35,293 nucleotides of DNA from a virus. The notes beneath the pieces are model-generated. The model was not told where the DNA came from, searched no databases, and saw nothing but the letters and a program-made list of their open reading frames with translations. The stretch covers positions 1 to 35,293 of IMG/VR virus record IMGVR_UViG_3300047157_000149; one strand, given 5' to 3'. Positions 17,151 through 25,559 of the stretch are shown in pieces (positions within the stretch are counted from its first letter, which is position 1; the number at the start of each line of letters is the position of its first letter). A program made the position numbers and the translations under genes.

Positions 17151-17782
17151 ATTACTTACAGCTAGTAAATGGCGTATTGACTCGGCTCAGAGAGCCAGTG
17201 GTTACTACTGTCAGGACACAAGATGATCCTGTAGTTAACCTTGTTAAGCAGTTTGTTAATGATGCTAAGCGGCAGGTTGAAAGCGCACATGCGTGGAATG
17301 CGACTAGAAAGGTGTGGTCATTTGGCACTGAGGAGAATCAAGCTTCCTATGTGCTAGATGAAACAGATGGAGGGTGTCGGGTTACGGCAGTCTGGAATGA
17401 CACAAACCGCTTAGATCAGTGGGATCTAACAGTAATCCTTGGACACAGAGCATCTTTTGGAAATCCATTCCGATATGCTTTTGAAGGAACCAATGATTCT
17501 GGTGATGTCATGCTCAGGCTAGATCCTATACCGAATGACGTTTTTCCCATGCAGATACTGGGGCATAGGAACCTGCCAGATTTTGATTTAGATACAGACA
17601 TAAACAGACTCCCAGATCAGCCCGTCCTATACTATGCTCTTGCACTAGCGGCTAGAGAAAGAGGAGAGGTTGGAGGTCAAACGGCAACGGAGCTTTTCAA
17701 CATGGCTCAGCAGTATATATCTGATGCCATTGCTCTTGATGCTAACTTGAGTGAGACAGAACATACTTGGGCGGTAGTCTAA
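17147..17782 (+). CDS. Tail tubular protein A / head-tail adaptor
   Basis: A 211-residue protein resembling T7 gp11-type tail tubular protein A, which forms the adaptor ring under the portal. The N-terminus MNYLQLVNGVLTRLREP and the following VKQFVNDAKRQVESAHAWN match the helical start typical of this family, and the length is close to T7 gp11 (196). The ATG at 17147 is chosen over an upstream in-frame ATG because it overlaps the previous stop as ATGA and has GGAGAG upstream. The next gene begins inside its stop and looks like the tube B protein, the usual A-B order. Confidence 0.75.
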   Translation: MNYLQLVNGVLTRLREPVVTTVRTQDDPVVNLVKQFVNDAKRQVESAHAWNATRKVWSFGTEENQASYVLDETDGGCRVTAVWNDTNRLDQWDLTVILGHRASFGNPFRYAFEGTNDSGDVMLRLDPIPNDVFPMQILGHRNLPDFDLDTDINRLPDQPVLYYALALAARERGEVGGQTATELFNMAQQYISDAIALDANLSETEHTWAVV

Positions 17783-19551
17783 TGGCGCAACCAGTAAATC
17801 AAGTAGGCATAAGAAGCCCCGGTTATCAGGGGTTGAACACTGAGCTATCTCCTATTAACGGTGACCCTGAGTTTGCCCTTGTTGCTGATAACTGTGTGGT
17901 AGATCAGATAGGCAGGCTCACTACTAGGCAGGCATTTGCGGACTACATTAAGTTTGAAGACCGCAACAACCTAGAAATCATCAAGATCAAGTCTCATGTC
18001 ATATCAGATGACCCTACACATGGCACTCACAGAGAAGCCCCTGTATTTGTGTACCGAGAGGGCAATGTAGAGGAGGTTTCTGTCACCAATATGGTGCCTG
18101 TAGGGGGCCACAGAAAGCTCCCTGTGAAGCGTGGTAGAGCCTTAGAAATCACTGGCGAGACCAACTACGGAGTGGGTATAGAGGCTGATGATGGCTCTAT
18201 AACAGACATTATCTTGCCTAATGACTATGGCAATGACCTGATCACTGCTGAGCTAGTGGACTTCAAGGATGAGCTATACCTATTCAGCAAGGGTAAGGCT
18301 GTTGTAAAGCTGGAGGACAATGAGTTTAAAAACTTTGGCGCTCAGTGGATGGACTTGCTAGGAAACGAAAGTGATATTGATGGTGACATTGCTATCTCTG
18401 CATACGGCAGGCTCTGGGTTAGTGGGGTAGGTGGTGATTACCACGTCATCCATTACTCTAGTTTGCTTAACGAAAACCAGTGGTATGACGGACAGGCAGA
18501 TGCAAACACAGCCAATCTAGGTGGACTAATTGATGTACGAGAATACTGGCCTGTTGAGTCTGACACGATTGTTAATATCCATGCCCATAATGGTTTTCTG
18601 TATGTGTTTGGTCGCAACAGCATTCTTATTTACTCTGGCGCTGACTCCGCTGATCCTGCTGGACAGGACGGGTTGGTGCTACAAGATACGATTTCTAATG
18701 TAGGTCTGGTTAGACGGGATGCAATCTGCAACATAGGTACTGATGTGCTGTTTGTAGATGAGTCTGGTGTCAGGGCTATGGGCAGGGTAATACAAGAGAA
18801 GTCTTCCCCCCTTACTGAGCCTTCTATGAACATCCGTAGAGAGATTCAAGAAGTCATCATGCAGGAGCTAACCCTAGACCCTAAGTGGTCAGGGATAAAG
18901 ATGGAGTATTGGCCCTCTAAATCACTGGCTTTAATGGTCTGTACTGGCCTTAGAATTGCCTATGTTTTCCACCTAAATATGCCCTCTAAAACAGGGGGAT
19001 ATAAGGTCACACGCTGGACTAATTGCTTCTGGATAGATTCCACAGAATGCAAGATGGATGAGGGTGATGTGGTCTACATGGGTGGTAAGGCACAGCATGG
19101 ATTACTGCGCTATGAGGGCTATGTAGAGGGTGATGAAGAGGGTGTCCCTAACCCCTACATTATGAAGTATGAGGGCATGGCTATGGCCCTTGGTCAGAAC
19201 CCAATGCAGACCGTTATCCCTAAGTCTATCTACTATGTGTGCATGGGTGAGTATGTTCCCGGCATGGCTAATGCAATGTGGGGATTCAGCGACAAGCTGG
19301 TAGCTAGCAGAGAGTTTCAGATAGATGTGGAAGGCAGGTCACGATATTCAATCCACGAATTCAGCGATGACGGAGAAGAAGAGATGGCAGGTTATTACTC
19401 TGACGGTGGCCCTCATTACGCTGGTTACAAAGTTAACACTAACGGATCTGGCGCGTTGTTCCGCGTTGGGTTAGAAATCAAGGTACAGGGTGGTAGGTAC
19501 GCCCTTCAAGAATACGACATCAATTCCGCTGTCGGGAGGATTACAGCATGA
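17782..19551 (+). CDS. Tail tubular protein B / nozzle
   Basis: A 589-residue beta-rich protein. The start GYQGLNTELSPINGDPEFAL then VADNCVVDQIGRLTTRQAF follows the pattern of podovirus nozzle (tube B) proteins, in which a GLNT..PI segment precedes N..VD..GRL..R. Propeller-like segments with DxxxFxDESGVR occur in the middle. The start at 17782 makes a TAATG with the upstream tube A stop; an earlier in-frame start would lengthen the overlap without a better site. It is shorter than T7 gp12 (794) but matches the compact form in other podoviruses. The next gene overlaps by ATGA. Confidence 0.75.
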   Translation: MAQPVNQVGIRSPGYQGLNTELSPINGDPEFALVADNCVVDQIGRLTTRQAFADYIKFEDRNNLEIIKIKSHVISDDPTHGTHREAPVFVYREGNVEEVSVTNMVPVGGHRKLPVKRGRALEITGETNYGVGIEADDGSITDIILPNDYGNDLITAELVDFKDELYLFSKGKAVVKLEDNEFKNFGAQWMDLLGNESDIDGDIAISAYGRLWVSGVGGDYHVIHYSSLLNENQWYDGQADANTANLGGLIDVREYWPVESDTIVNIHAHNGFLYVFGRNSILIYSGADSADPAGQDGLVLQDTISNVGLVRRDAICNIGTDVLFVDESGVRAMGRVIQEKSSPLTEPSMNIRREIQEVIMQELTLDPKWSGIKMEYWPSKSLALMVCTGLRIAYVFHLNMPSKTGGYKVTRWTNCFWIDSTECKMDEGDVVYMGGKAQHGLLRYEGYVEGDEEGVPNPYIMKYEGMAMALGQNPMQTVIPKSIYYVCMGEYVPGMANAMWGFSDKLVASREFQIDVEGRSRYSIHEFSDDGEEEMAGYYSDGGPHYAGYKVNTNGSGALFRVGLEIKVQGGRYALQEYDINSAVGRITA

Positions 19552-20951
19552 GCTTAACCCCAATTTCTACATCCCACCTTAGCTATGTACAGCCAACACC
19601 AGCAGGCACTCCATTTGGCAATGCCGTTCAGAATTTTGGGGGTTGGCTTGGCAGTAACGCTCAAGGGCTGGGGTATGCGGCCAATGCTGTTGGTGCTGGG
19701 CTGTCTATTGACCAAGCACTGAGTGAAGCTAGCAGGATTAGCAACCTTGGTACTTATCTTAATGATTGGTCTACTCAGCAGGGCAATCTACTAGATACCA
19801 ACTCTCAGTTTAAAGGGTATGGGATTACCACTGGCCTTGGAACAACCACTGCTGGTCTTGATGAAAACGGTGCTTTCAATGCCACGTTCGGGGCTAGTCC
19901 TGACATTAACCTGAATGCTCAGGGCAATGCTTACAGAACTGCTGGCAATAGTCAGATGGGATCAGCCGCTAACTACTATGGCAATGCGGCAGGTATGGTT
20001 AACGGTGTTGACTATATGAACTCAAGCAATCAGGCCATTAGTAACTCACTGGCTGATCCGCGATTAAGACAGCAAGAAATCTACGATCAGATGATGGCTA
20101 TTCAGAACCCTGAGCTAGACCGTCAGCAAGCAATGCAACAAGCCCAAGAGTACCAGATGGGCAGGGGTGGCATCAGAGGCTCACAGTACGGCGGCACAGC
20201 AGAAGATGCGGCTATGGCTAGAGCTAGGGTACAGGGTTCTAATGAGGCTGTGATGGCGGCTATGAAGCAGGCTGATGCAGAGCGCACAATGTTTAGTCAG
20301 ATGGGCGCTAACTATGGTGGCTTGTACAACCAGCAAACTGGCAATCTAGCTCAGATTGGTCAGGGCATGGGTCAGCTAGGAGATCAGAGAACACAGCTAG
20401 GCATGGAGATGGAGAAGCTGAAGTACCTGCCAATGGATATGCAACAGAAGATCTTGCAGACCATGAACAACTCTCTGGATCAGGCTCAGACAGGCCAGCT
20501 AACAGGTCAGGGATACTTGAGCCAGATGCTACTGGGTGGCATGGGCAACAACACCAACCTTCAGAAGATCTCCAGCGAACTGCGCGGCAATGTATACAAC
20601 GCCGTACTCAACAACCTTGGTGGCGCTACTGGATCGGATGGTTCGTCTACCAGTGGATTCTCTGGGTTGCTTAGTGGAATTGCTGGTGGCCTTGGCACAC
20701 TTGGTGGCTGGCTTGGTGGCACAGTGAAACCGGGAACTACCTCAGACGTTAGGCTGAAGCAGAACATTACTCCTGCCGAGAAGATAGGTGACATCCAGTA
20801 TTACAACTGGGATTGGACTGAAGATGCCAAGGCAATGGGCATCAATGATCCTACTTACGGTGTCCTTGCTCAAGAGATGCTGACACAGCGGCCAGAAGCT
20901 GTAATGGTAGGTGACCACGGTTACCTCATGGTTGATTACTCAAGGATTTAG
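19548..20951 (+). CDS. Ejection-type virion protein with S74-like C-terminus
   Basis: A 467-residue protein immediately after the tail tube genes. It is glycine/glutamine-rich and helical, with a central QMGRGGIRGSQYGGTAEDAA motif of a kind frequent in podovirus proteins encoded before internal virion proteins. From residue 399 (SDVRLKQNITP) a short S74-like chaperone domain follows, containing YNWDW, YGVLAQEML and ending LMVDYSRI, about 69 residues. It keeps the Ser and Lys of the self-cleavage motif but lacks the C-terminal coiled-coil helices of the full domain in the fibre at 10143. Role in tail-tip assembly or DNA ejection is inferred. Confidence 0.65.
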   Translation: MSLTPISTSHLSYVQPTPAGTPFGNAVQNFGGWLGSNAQGLGYAANAVGAGLSIDQALSEASRISNLGTYLNDWSTQQGNLLDTNSQFKGYGITTGLGTTTAGLDENGAFNATFGASPDINLNAQGNAYRTAGNSQMGSAANYYGNAAGMVNGVDYMNSSNQAISNSLADPRLRQQEIYDQMMAIQNPELDRQQAMQQAQEYQMGRGGIRGSQYGGTAEDAAMARARVQGSNEAVMAAMKQADAERTMFSQMGANYGGLYNQQTGNLAQIGQGMGQLGDQRTQLGMEMEKLKYLPMDMQQKILQTMNNSLDQAQTGQLTGQGYLSQMLLGGMGNNTNLQKISSELRGNVYNAVLNNLGGATGSDGSSTSGFSGLLSGIAGGLGTLGGWLGGTVKPGTTSDVRLKQNITPAEKIGDIQYYNWDWTEDAKAMGINDPTYGVLAQEMLTQRPEAVMVGDHGYLMVDYSRI

Positions 20952-20961
20952 GAGATACACA

Positions 20962-22776
20962 ATGGCAGGACGTAATGCGTCAGCAAGATTAACTGGCCTG
21001 TTTTCAAACATGCAACAAGGGCTGATGGATGAGGGTCAAGCAGGCAATCAGTTTGTAGATACATTCAGGCGGTCAATGGCTCCCAAGGTAGATAATGAGG
21101 ACTCTGAAAGCATCATGGCTTACTCAGAGTGGGCGCGGCGTAACGGCTATGAGGAAGAGGCTAGGCAGTACATGGCCCTGTCACTTGCACAACAACAAAG
21201 ACAAGACAAAGAAAAGGAGAGGCTGGAGGCAGAAGCCAAGGACGCGGCAAGAGCAAAGGCAGTCTCCCTGTCAGCCAATACATTTAGTGATGGGTCTGCT
21301 GGAGCAGATGGCGGCGACCCGACTCAACTTGAATACAATATTAAAAAGGTAAAGGAGCAGATAGCAGAGGCAGGTGCTAAAGGAGACTTGCCGTTACTTG
21401 GACAGCTTAGGACGGATCTTAAAGAGCTTACAGGTATGCGGTCTAACGCAGTTTCTAATAAGGTTGTTAAGCAGGCTCAGGCAATTCCTTATTACGAGGG
21501 GCTTCTCAAAGATTATCCTGAAGGAGATCCAAGAAGAGAGCCGTTGCAGAAAGCATTGCGATACCTAAAGAACGATCCAGCTATATCCGAAGCATATAAG
21601 CAGATAGAGGCTAAAGATCTAGCTCTAAAAGGCTCCCGTCTACAGGTTGAAGGTCTTGAGTATTCTGCTGGTCGCCGACCATTTCAAGAAATACTAGATG
21701 AACTTCAAAGGCAAAACGCCCAGTACACACTGGCCGCTAAAGAGGCACAGGCAATAGCAACCAGAGATATAAGAACCGCTAATGGAGTAGCCGCCTCTAA
21801 TATAAGTGCTGGGCAGTGGATTTTAACTGAAGAGCAGACAAAAGGAATGTCTGGTGCCGCCCAAGCAGAAGCCAGAAAGATCATGGGTGATGAGTTTAAA
21901 AGACGGGAGGACATGGACAAGGCTAGATCAGAGGCAACTGTGGGTACATCAACACTAGCCGCCGCCGAGAAACTTGCGCTGACTAATCCGGGCATTGCCA
22001 CAATGCTTGCTGACTATAAAACCTCCAAGGCAAACGCATTAACTTTAGGCGATCAAAAGAGAACTGCTACTCAATTAACAGCCGCAGTGCATAATCTTCA
22101 GCTAGCAAACGCAGACAACAATATTGTTATGGAGTCTGCTGTTGGCGGTCAAATGAAAGCAATGATAGATCTAGGCTCACAATCTAGCCTCTTTGAAGGT
22201 GAGGATTATGTTGATGTAATGAGTGACCCTGACGCTTATCTCTCTATGCGTAAAGATGTTGCCAAGCTTGCTACTAGTCAGGGCTTAACACCGGAAGATC
22301 TTAACTCTGAAACCATATTAGAATTAATGGATGTAGCGGCAGGTCAGTCCACTGAAAAAGCTTGGATTAATGCCTATGATAAGGCTAGTCGCAGAAGAAG
22401 AGCCGTTGAAAAAGAGTGGAGGACGGCAATTAGCGAACCTCAAGATGAGTGGATTGCATCCGTTGTTGCTAGAAACAGCGGAAAGACTGCTTGGGATGAT
22501 AATGAGATTTACGAAGAGGCTGAAAACTATTATGAGGACGCCGTTAATCAGGTAAGGGCTCTTGTTTTACAGCCAAGATCATTGCAGATACAGACACTAA
22601 GCAGGATGATGAATCAAGACACGGACTCTCTCTTCAGGGATAGGGAGTTTGGCCCACCACATAATCCAATGATAATGCCAAGGATGTTTTCAATGGAAGA
22701 ATATGAGGCAATGCTGGAGCTTGCAATGTCTGGGAGAAAGATCACCTATCAAGACTTCATAGCGGATCAAGAATGA
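20962..22776 (+). CDS. Putative internal virion / DNA-ejection protein 1
   Basis: A 604-residue, predominantly helical protein rich in Ala, Gln, Lys and Glu with long coiled-coil stretches and no membrane segment or catalytic motif. The ATG at 20962 is preceded by AGGAG at seven bases and follows the previous stop by ten bases; an upstream in-frame ATG inside the preceding gene has no such site. Position after the tube proteins and before two very large proteins parallels the order of T7 gp14-15-16 ejection genes, although clear sequence similarity cannot be established by eye. It overlaps the next gene by ATGA. Confidence 0.55.
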   Translation: MAGRNASARLTGLFSNMQQGLMDEGQAGNQFVDTFRRSMAPKVDNEDSESIMAYSEWARRNGYEEEARQYMALSLAQQQRQDKEKERLEAEAKDAARAKAVSLSANTFSDGSAGADGGDPTQLEYNIKKVKEQIAEAGAKGDLPLLGQLRTDLKELTGMRSNAVSNKVVKQAQAIPYYEGLLKDYPEGDPRREPLQKALRYLKNDPAISEAYKQIEAKDLALKGSRLQVEGLEYSAGRRPFQEILDELQRQNAQYTLAAKEAQAIATRDIRTANGVAASNISAGQWILTEEQTKGMSGAAQAEARKIMGDEFKRREDMDKARSEATVGTSTLAAAEKLALTNPGIATMLADYKTSKANALTLGDQKRTATQLTAAVHNLQLANADNNIVMESAVGGQMKAMIDLGSQSSLFEGEDYVDVMSDPDAYLSMRKDVAKLATSQGLTPEDLNSETILELMDVAAGQSTEKAWINAYDKASRRRRAVEKEWRTAISEPQDEWIASVVARNSGKTAWDDNEIYEEAENYYEDAVNQVRALVLQPRSLQIQTLSRMMNQDTDSLFRDREFGPPHNPMIMPRMFSMEEYEAMLELAMSGRKITYQDFIADQE

Positions 22777-25559
22777 GATTTAATCCTAAAGCTAGAGATA
22801 TTGATCTTCCTGATCTTCCTCTCTCTGACATTGCGAGAGGGGAGCAGAAGGCTAAGAAATACAGGGATGACAAGGCAGAGGGTGGACGCAATGCGTTGCT
22901 CTCTGGCGCTAGTCTAGGTCTGTTTGACAATGCCGCCGCACTGATTGACTCATTTGAATCTGGAGACTATGAGCTAGAGCTTCTGAGAAGGAAGAGAAAT
23001 CAGGAGCAATTCTCAGACCTTAACCCTACTGCCTCACTTATTATGGAACTGCTTGGCTCTGTGCCATCAGGAACAGCCACCTTCTCTGGTATCAAATCTG
23101 TTCTAACAGCGGGAAGTAAGATAGGGAAAACTAGTGACCTTATAGCTGGTCAAGGTAAGGCTATATATAAAACCAAGAAGGGTAAGTTGCTTGATGTTGA
23201 GATCAAAGGAACGAGTCCTAGCGGGAACGTCATAGTTAGTGATGGGGTTAAAGAGTTTGCCGTCACAAGAAAGGCGCTCACTGCTAGGACATCTATTAAA
23301 GGAGACACTCCCAGCAATGCCCTAGTCGGTTCAATAGAGGGAGCGGCGTGGGGGTTTGCCTCTGGTGAAGATGGAGACAGAGCGCAGTCTGCTGTGATTG
23401 GTGGGATGCTGGGCCTGTCTTTAGGTACTGCACTAGATGTATTTACTCGTCCCGGATCTGCTGGGAATCTAGTTGGAAACAGAACGCCTGTTGATAACGT
23501 AATAGACAAAGACCTGATTGACCTGTCTGAAGATTTCGTAGCCAAATCAAGAGAAGTTAATGACCAATCTCTTAGGGGTGTTCAGAGTTTAGAAGAAGCT
23601 GATAGGGCATTGATGGGGCCAACCAGACCAAGGCAGTCATACCTAGACCCCTATGAAAATGCTGTTGGCTCTAATCTTTACAGCCAGAAAGAGGGTATCT
23701 GGAGATCTGTTAGAGAGGGCTACGATAAGTGGCTAACTGGTACATCAGATTACCTCATGCGCCGCATCAGTCCTCAGATAGGGGCGCTGGCACAAAGGGC
23801 TGACGAGACAGCAATCAGGAAAATTGGCAATGACGTTGTTGAGTACGTCGATCCCATTACTGACGTGCTAAAGCTAGAGCTTGATGACAGACAATTCAAA
23901 GGAATGCTACTTGATTACGCAAAGGGGTCGGCAACAAAGACTGATCTGTTTAGGTATGTGTCTACGCGTTTGGGTAAAGAACAAGCCCAAGCACTTATTC
24001 GGCATCTCCAGTGGAGCGATCGTAAAAACTTTGAGCATATCAAGAGAGTTACTGGTCGCTCTTATCAGTTTAAATCCTACCTTCATACTCAGAGGATAAA
24101 GAAGAAACGCAACGACACGACCGAACCTGACTTTGATTACCCAACAGATCCCGGCCTTGAGAAAAGAAGCAGGGCTGACTTTAAAAATAATGGTGTTGAA
24201 CCTGATGACTACCAACCAATACTAGCCACTAACCTGCGAAGAATAATGAACAATGAAAGACTTGTTCAGCTAGCAGATAAGTTTGGAATGCCTAGAAGTG
24301 CTGGGATGAAAGAGCCTGCTGAGTTCTTTAGGGCTATGCAGAAGCACTTTGTATCAAAGGGGATTGACCCAGATATAGCAAAGCGTGGCGTTGAAGCCAT
24401 CAGAGAAAACTTGATAGGCCAAACAAGATCACCTAACCAATGGTTGCAGGCTCTCAACTCATTTGGATATGCCACAACCTTGGCTGGCCCCAAGTCTGCT
24501 TTGCTTAACCTTCAAGATCCAATGGTAGGTTCAGTCAAGTACGGGTTGGGCAATGTTCTGAAGGGAATGACACAGCCTAATTACAGTGTCACTGAGCGCG
24601 GCATCCGTCAGAATGTTGGCGAATTCCTTAACGCATACAACGACGCTTTTGCTGACCAGAGAACAGTAGGAAAGCGTGTTGCTGATGTAATGAGGAACAC
24701 TACAGATTGGTTAATGAAAGGCTCTGGCTTTGCCGCCGCTGATTCTATTGGTAAGGGCTGGACAATTAAAGGAATACTGAACCACGCTAATGAAGCGGCC
24801 TCAAGGCCCGGAGGATTAGAAGATGCTTGGGGATTCTATTTTACAAAGGCAGAGCTAGGTCAGATAAAGAGACAGTTGAAGGAGCATGGCACAAACTTTG
24901 ACAGGTACTCAGGGAAGGGTGGAGAGTTGTTAGAGGAGCTTGCCTTTGCAGGGCTGGGCCAACAGCAGTTGATCTCTGGTATGGGCAGGCCGGTAGGCTG
25001 GGCTAGGCATCCTAATGCTAGACCTTTGTGGGCATTACGAGGGTTTGCTATTAAACAGCAGGCTTTATTGATGAGAGAGATTGTCGATAACATTAGAGTC
25101 GGCAAGATGGATGAGGCGCTGAAGTACTTTACAAGATATGTTGCTTTAGCCGGTGGCTCATTTGGACTACTCAATGAGGCTAGGCAGTGGATGTTTGGTG
25201 ATGGCGAGGCAACAATAGAAGGGGTAGTTCAAGGCACTGCCGACCAAGTTGTATCTGCCCTAACACTTAACACCATAGGGCTTAATGACTATCAGTATGG
25301 CTCTCTAATGCAGAATGGATTGTTCTACACAATGGCTCAGGGTTCTGTGCCTATTGCCGCTGACAGACCATATGAAGTAGTTAAGGGGATATATGATTCT
25401 GTTCAAGCCCCACAGGGTCAGACATTAGCCCCATTAATAAAGCAGGTTCCATTCATTAACCAGCCACTCAACTTGATTCAGAACCTTGGTGAAGACAATT
25501 TAATTCCCCAACCGTTAGAGAATTTAGAGCGTCAGATTAGACCGGGAGAGCAACGCTAA
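22773..25559 (+). CDS. Putative internal virion / DNA-ejection protein 2
   Basis: A 928-residue protein, among the longest here. Residues 42-60 (LLSGASLGLFDNAAALIDS) and 84-100 (NPTASLIMELLGSVPSG) form a glycine/alanine pattern common near the N-terminus of very large phage internal or polyvalent proteins. Later segments such as GYATTLAGPKSALLNLQDP are also typical of those proteins. Hydrophobic helices near 785-800 could interact with membrane. No lytic transglycosylase or peptidase motif was recognised. It lies between an Ala-rich helical protein and an ADP-ribosyltransferase-like protein, both coupled by short overlaps, so co-packaging and ejection are plausible. Confidence 0.58.
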   Translation: MRFNPKARDIDLPDLPLSDIARGEQKAKKYRDDKAEGGRNALLSGASLGLFDNAAALIDSFESGDYELELLRRKRNQEQFSDLNPTASLIMELLGSVPSGTATFSGIKSVLTAGSKIGKTSDLIAGQGKAIYKTKKGKLLDVEIKGTSPSGNVIVSDGVKEFAVTRKALTARTSIKGDTPSNALVGSIEGAAWGFASGEDGDRAQSAVIGGMLGLSLGTALDVFTRPGSAGNLVGNRTPVDNVIDKDLIDLSEDFVAKSREVNDQSLRGVQSLEEADRALMGPTRPRQSYLDPYENAVGSNLYSQKEGIWRSVREGYDKWLTGTSDYLMRRISPQIGALAQRADETAIRKIGNDVVEYVDPITDVLKLELDDRQFKGMLLDYAKGSATKTDLFRYVSTRLGKEQAQALIRHLQWSDRKNFEHIKRVTGRSYQFKSYLHTQRIKKKRNDTTEPDFDYPTDPGLEKRSRADFKNNGVEPDDYQPILATNLRRIMNNERLVQLADKFGMPRSAGMKEPAEFFRAMQKHFVSKGIDPDIAKRGVEAIRENLIGQTRSPNQWLQALNSFGYATTLAGPKSALLNLQDPMVGSVKYGLGNVLKGMTQPNYSVTERGIRQNVGEFLNAYNDAFADQRTVGKRVADVMRNTTDWLMKGSGFAAADSIGKGWTIKGILNHANEAASRPGGLEDAWGFYFTKAELGQIKRQLKEHGTNFDRYSGKGGELLEELAFAGLGQQQLISGMGRPVGWARHPNARPLWALRGFAIKQQALLMREIVDNIRVGKMDEALKYFTRYVALAGGSFGLLNEARQWMFGDGEATIEGVVQGTADQVVSALTLNTIGLNDYQYGSLMQNGLFYTMAQGSVPIAADRPYEVVKGIYDSVQAPQGQTLAPLIKQVPFINQPLNLIQNLGEDNLIPQPLENLERQIRPGEQR

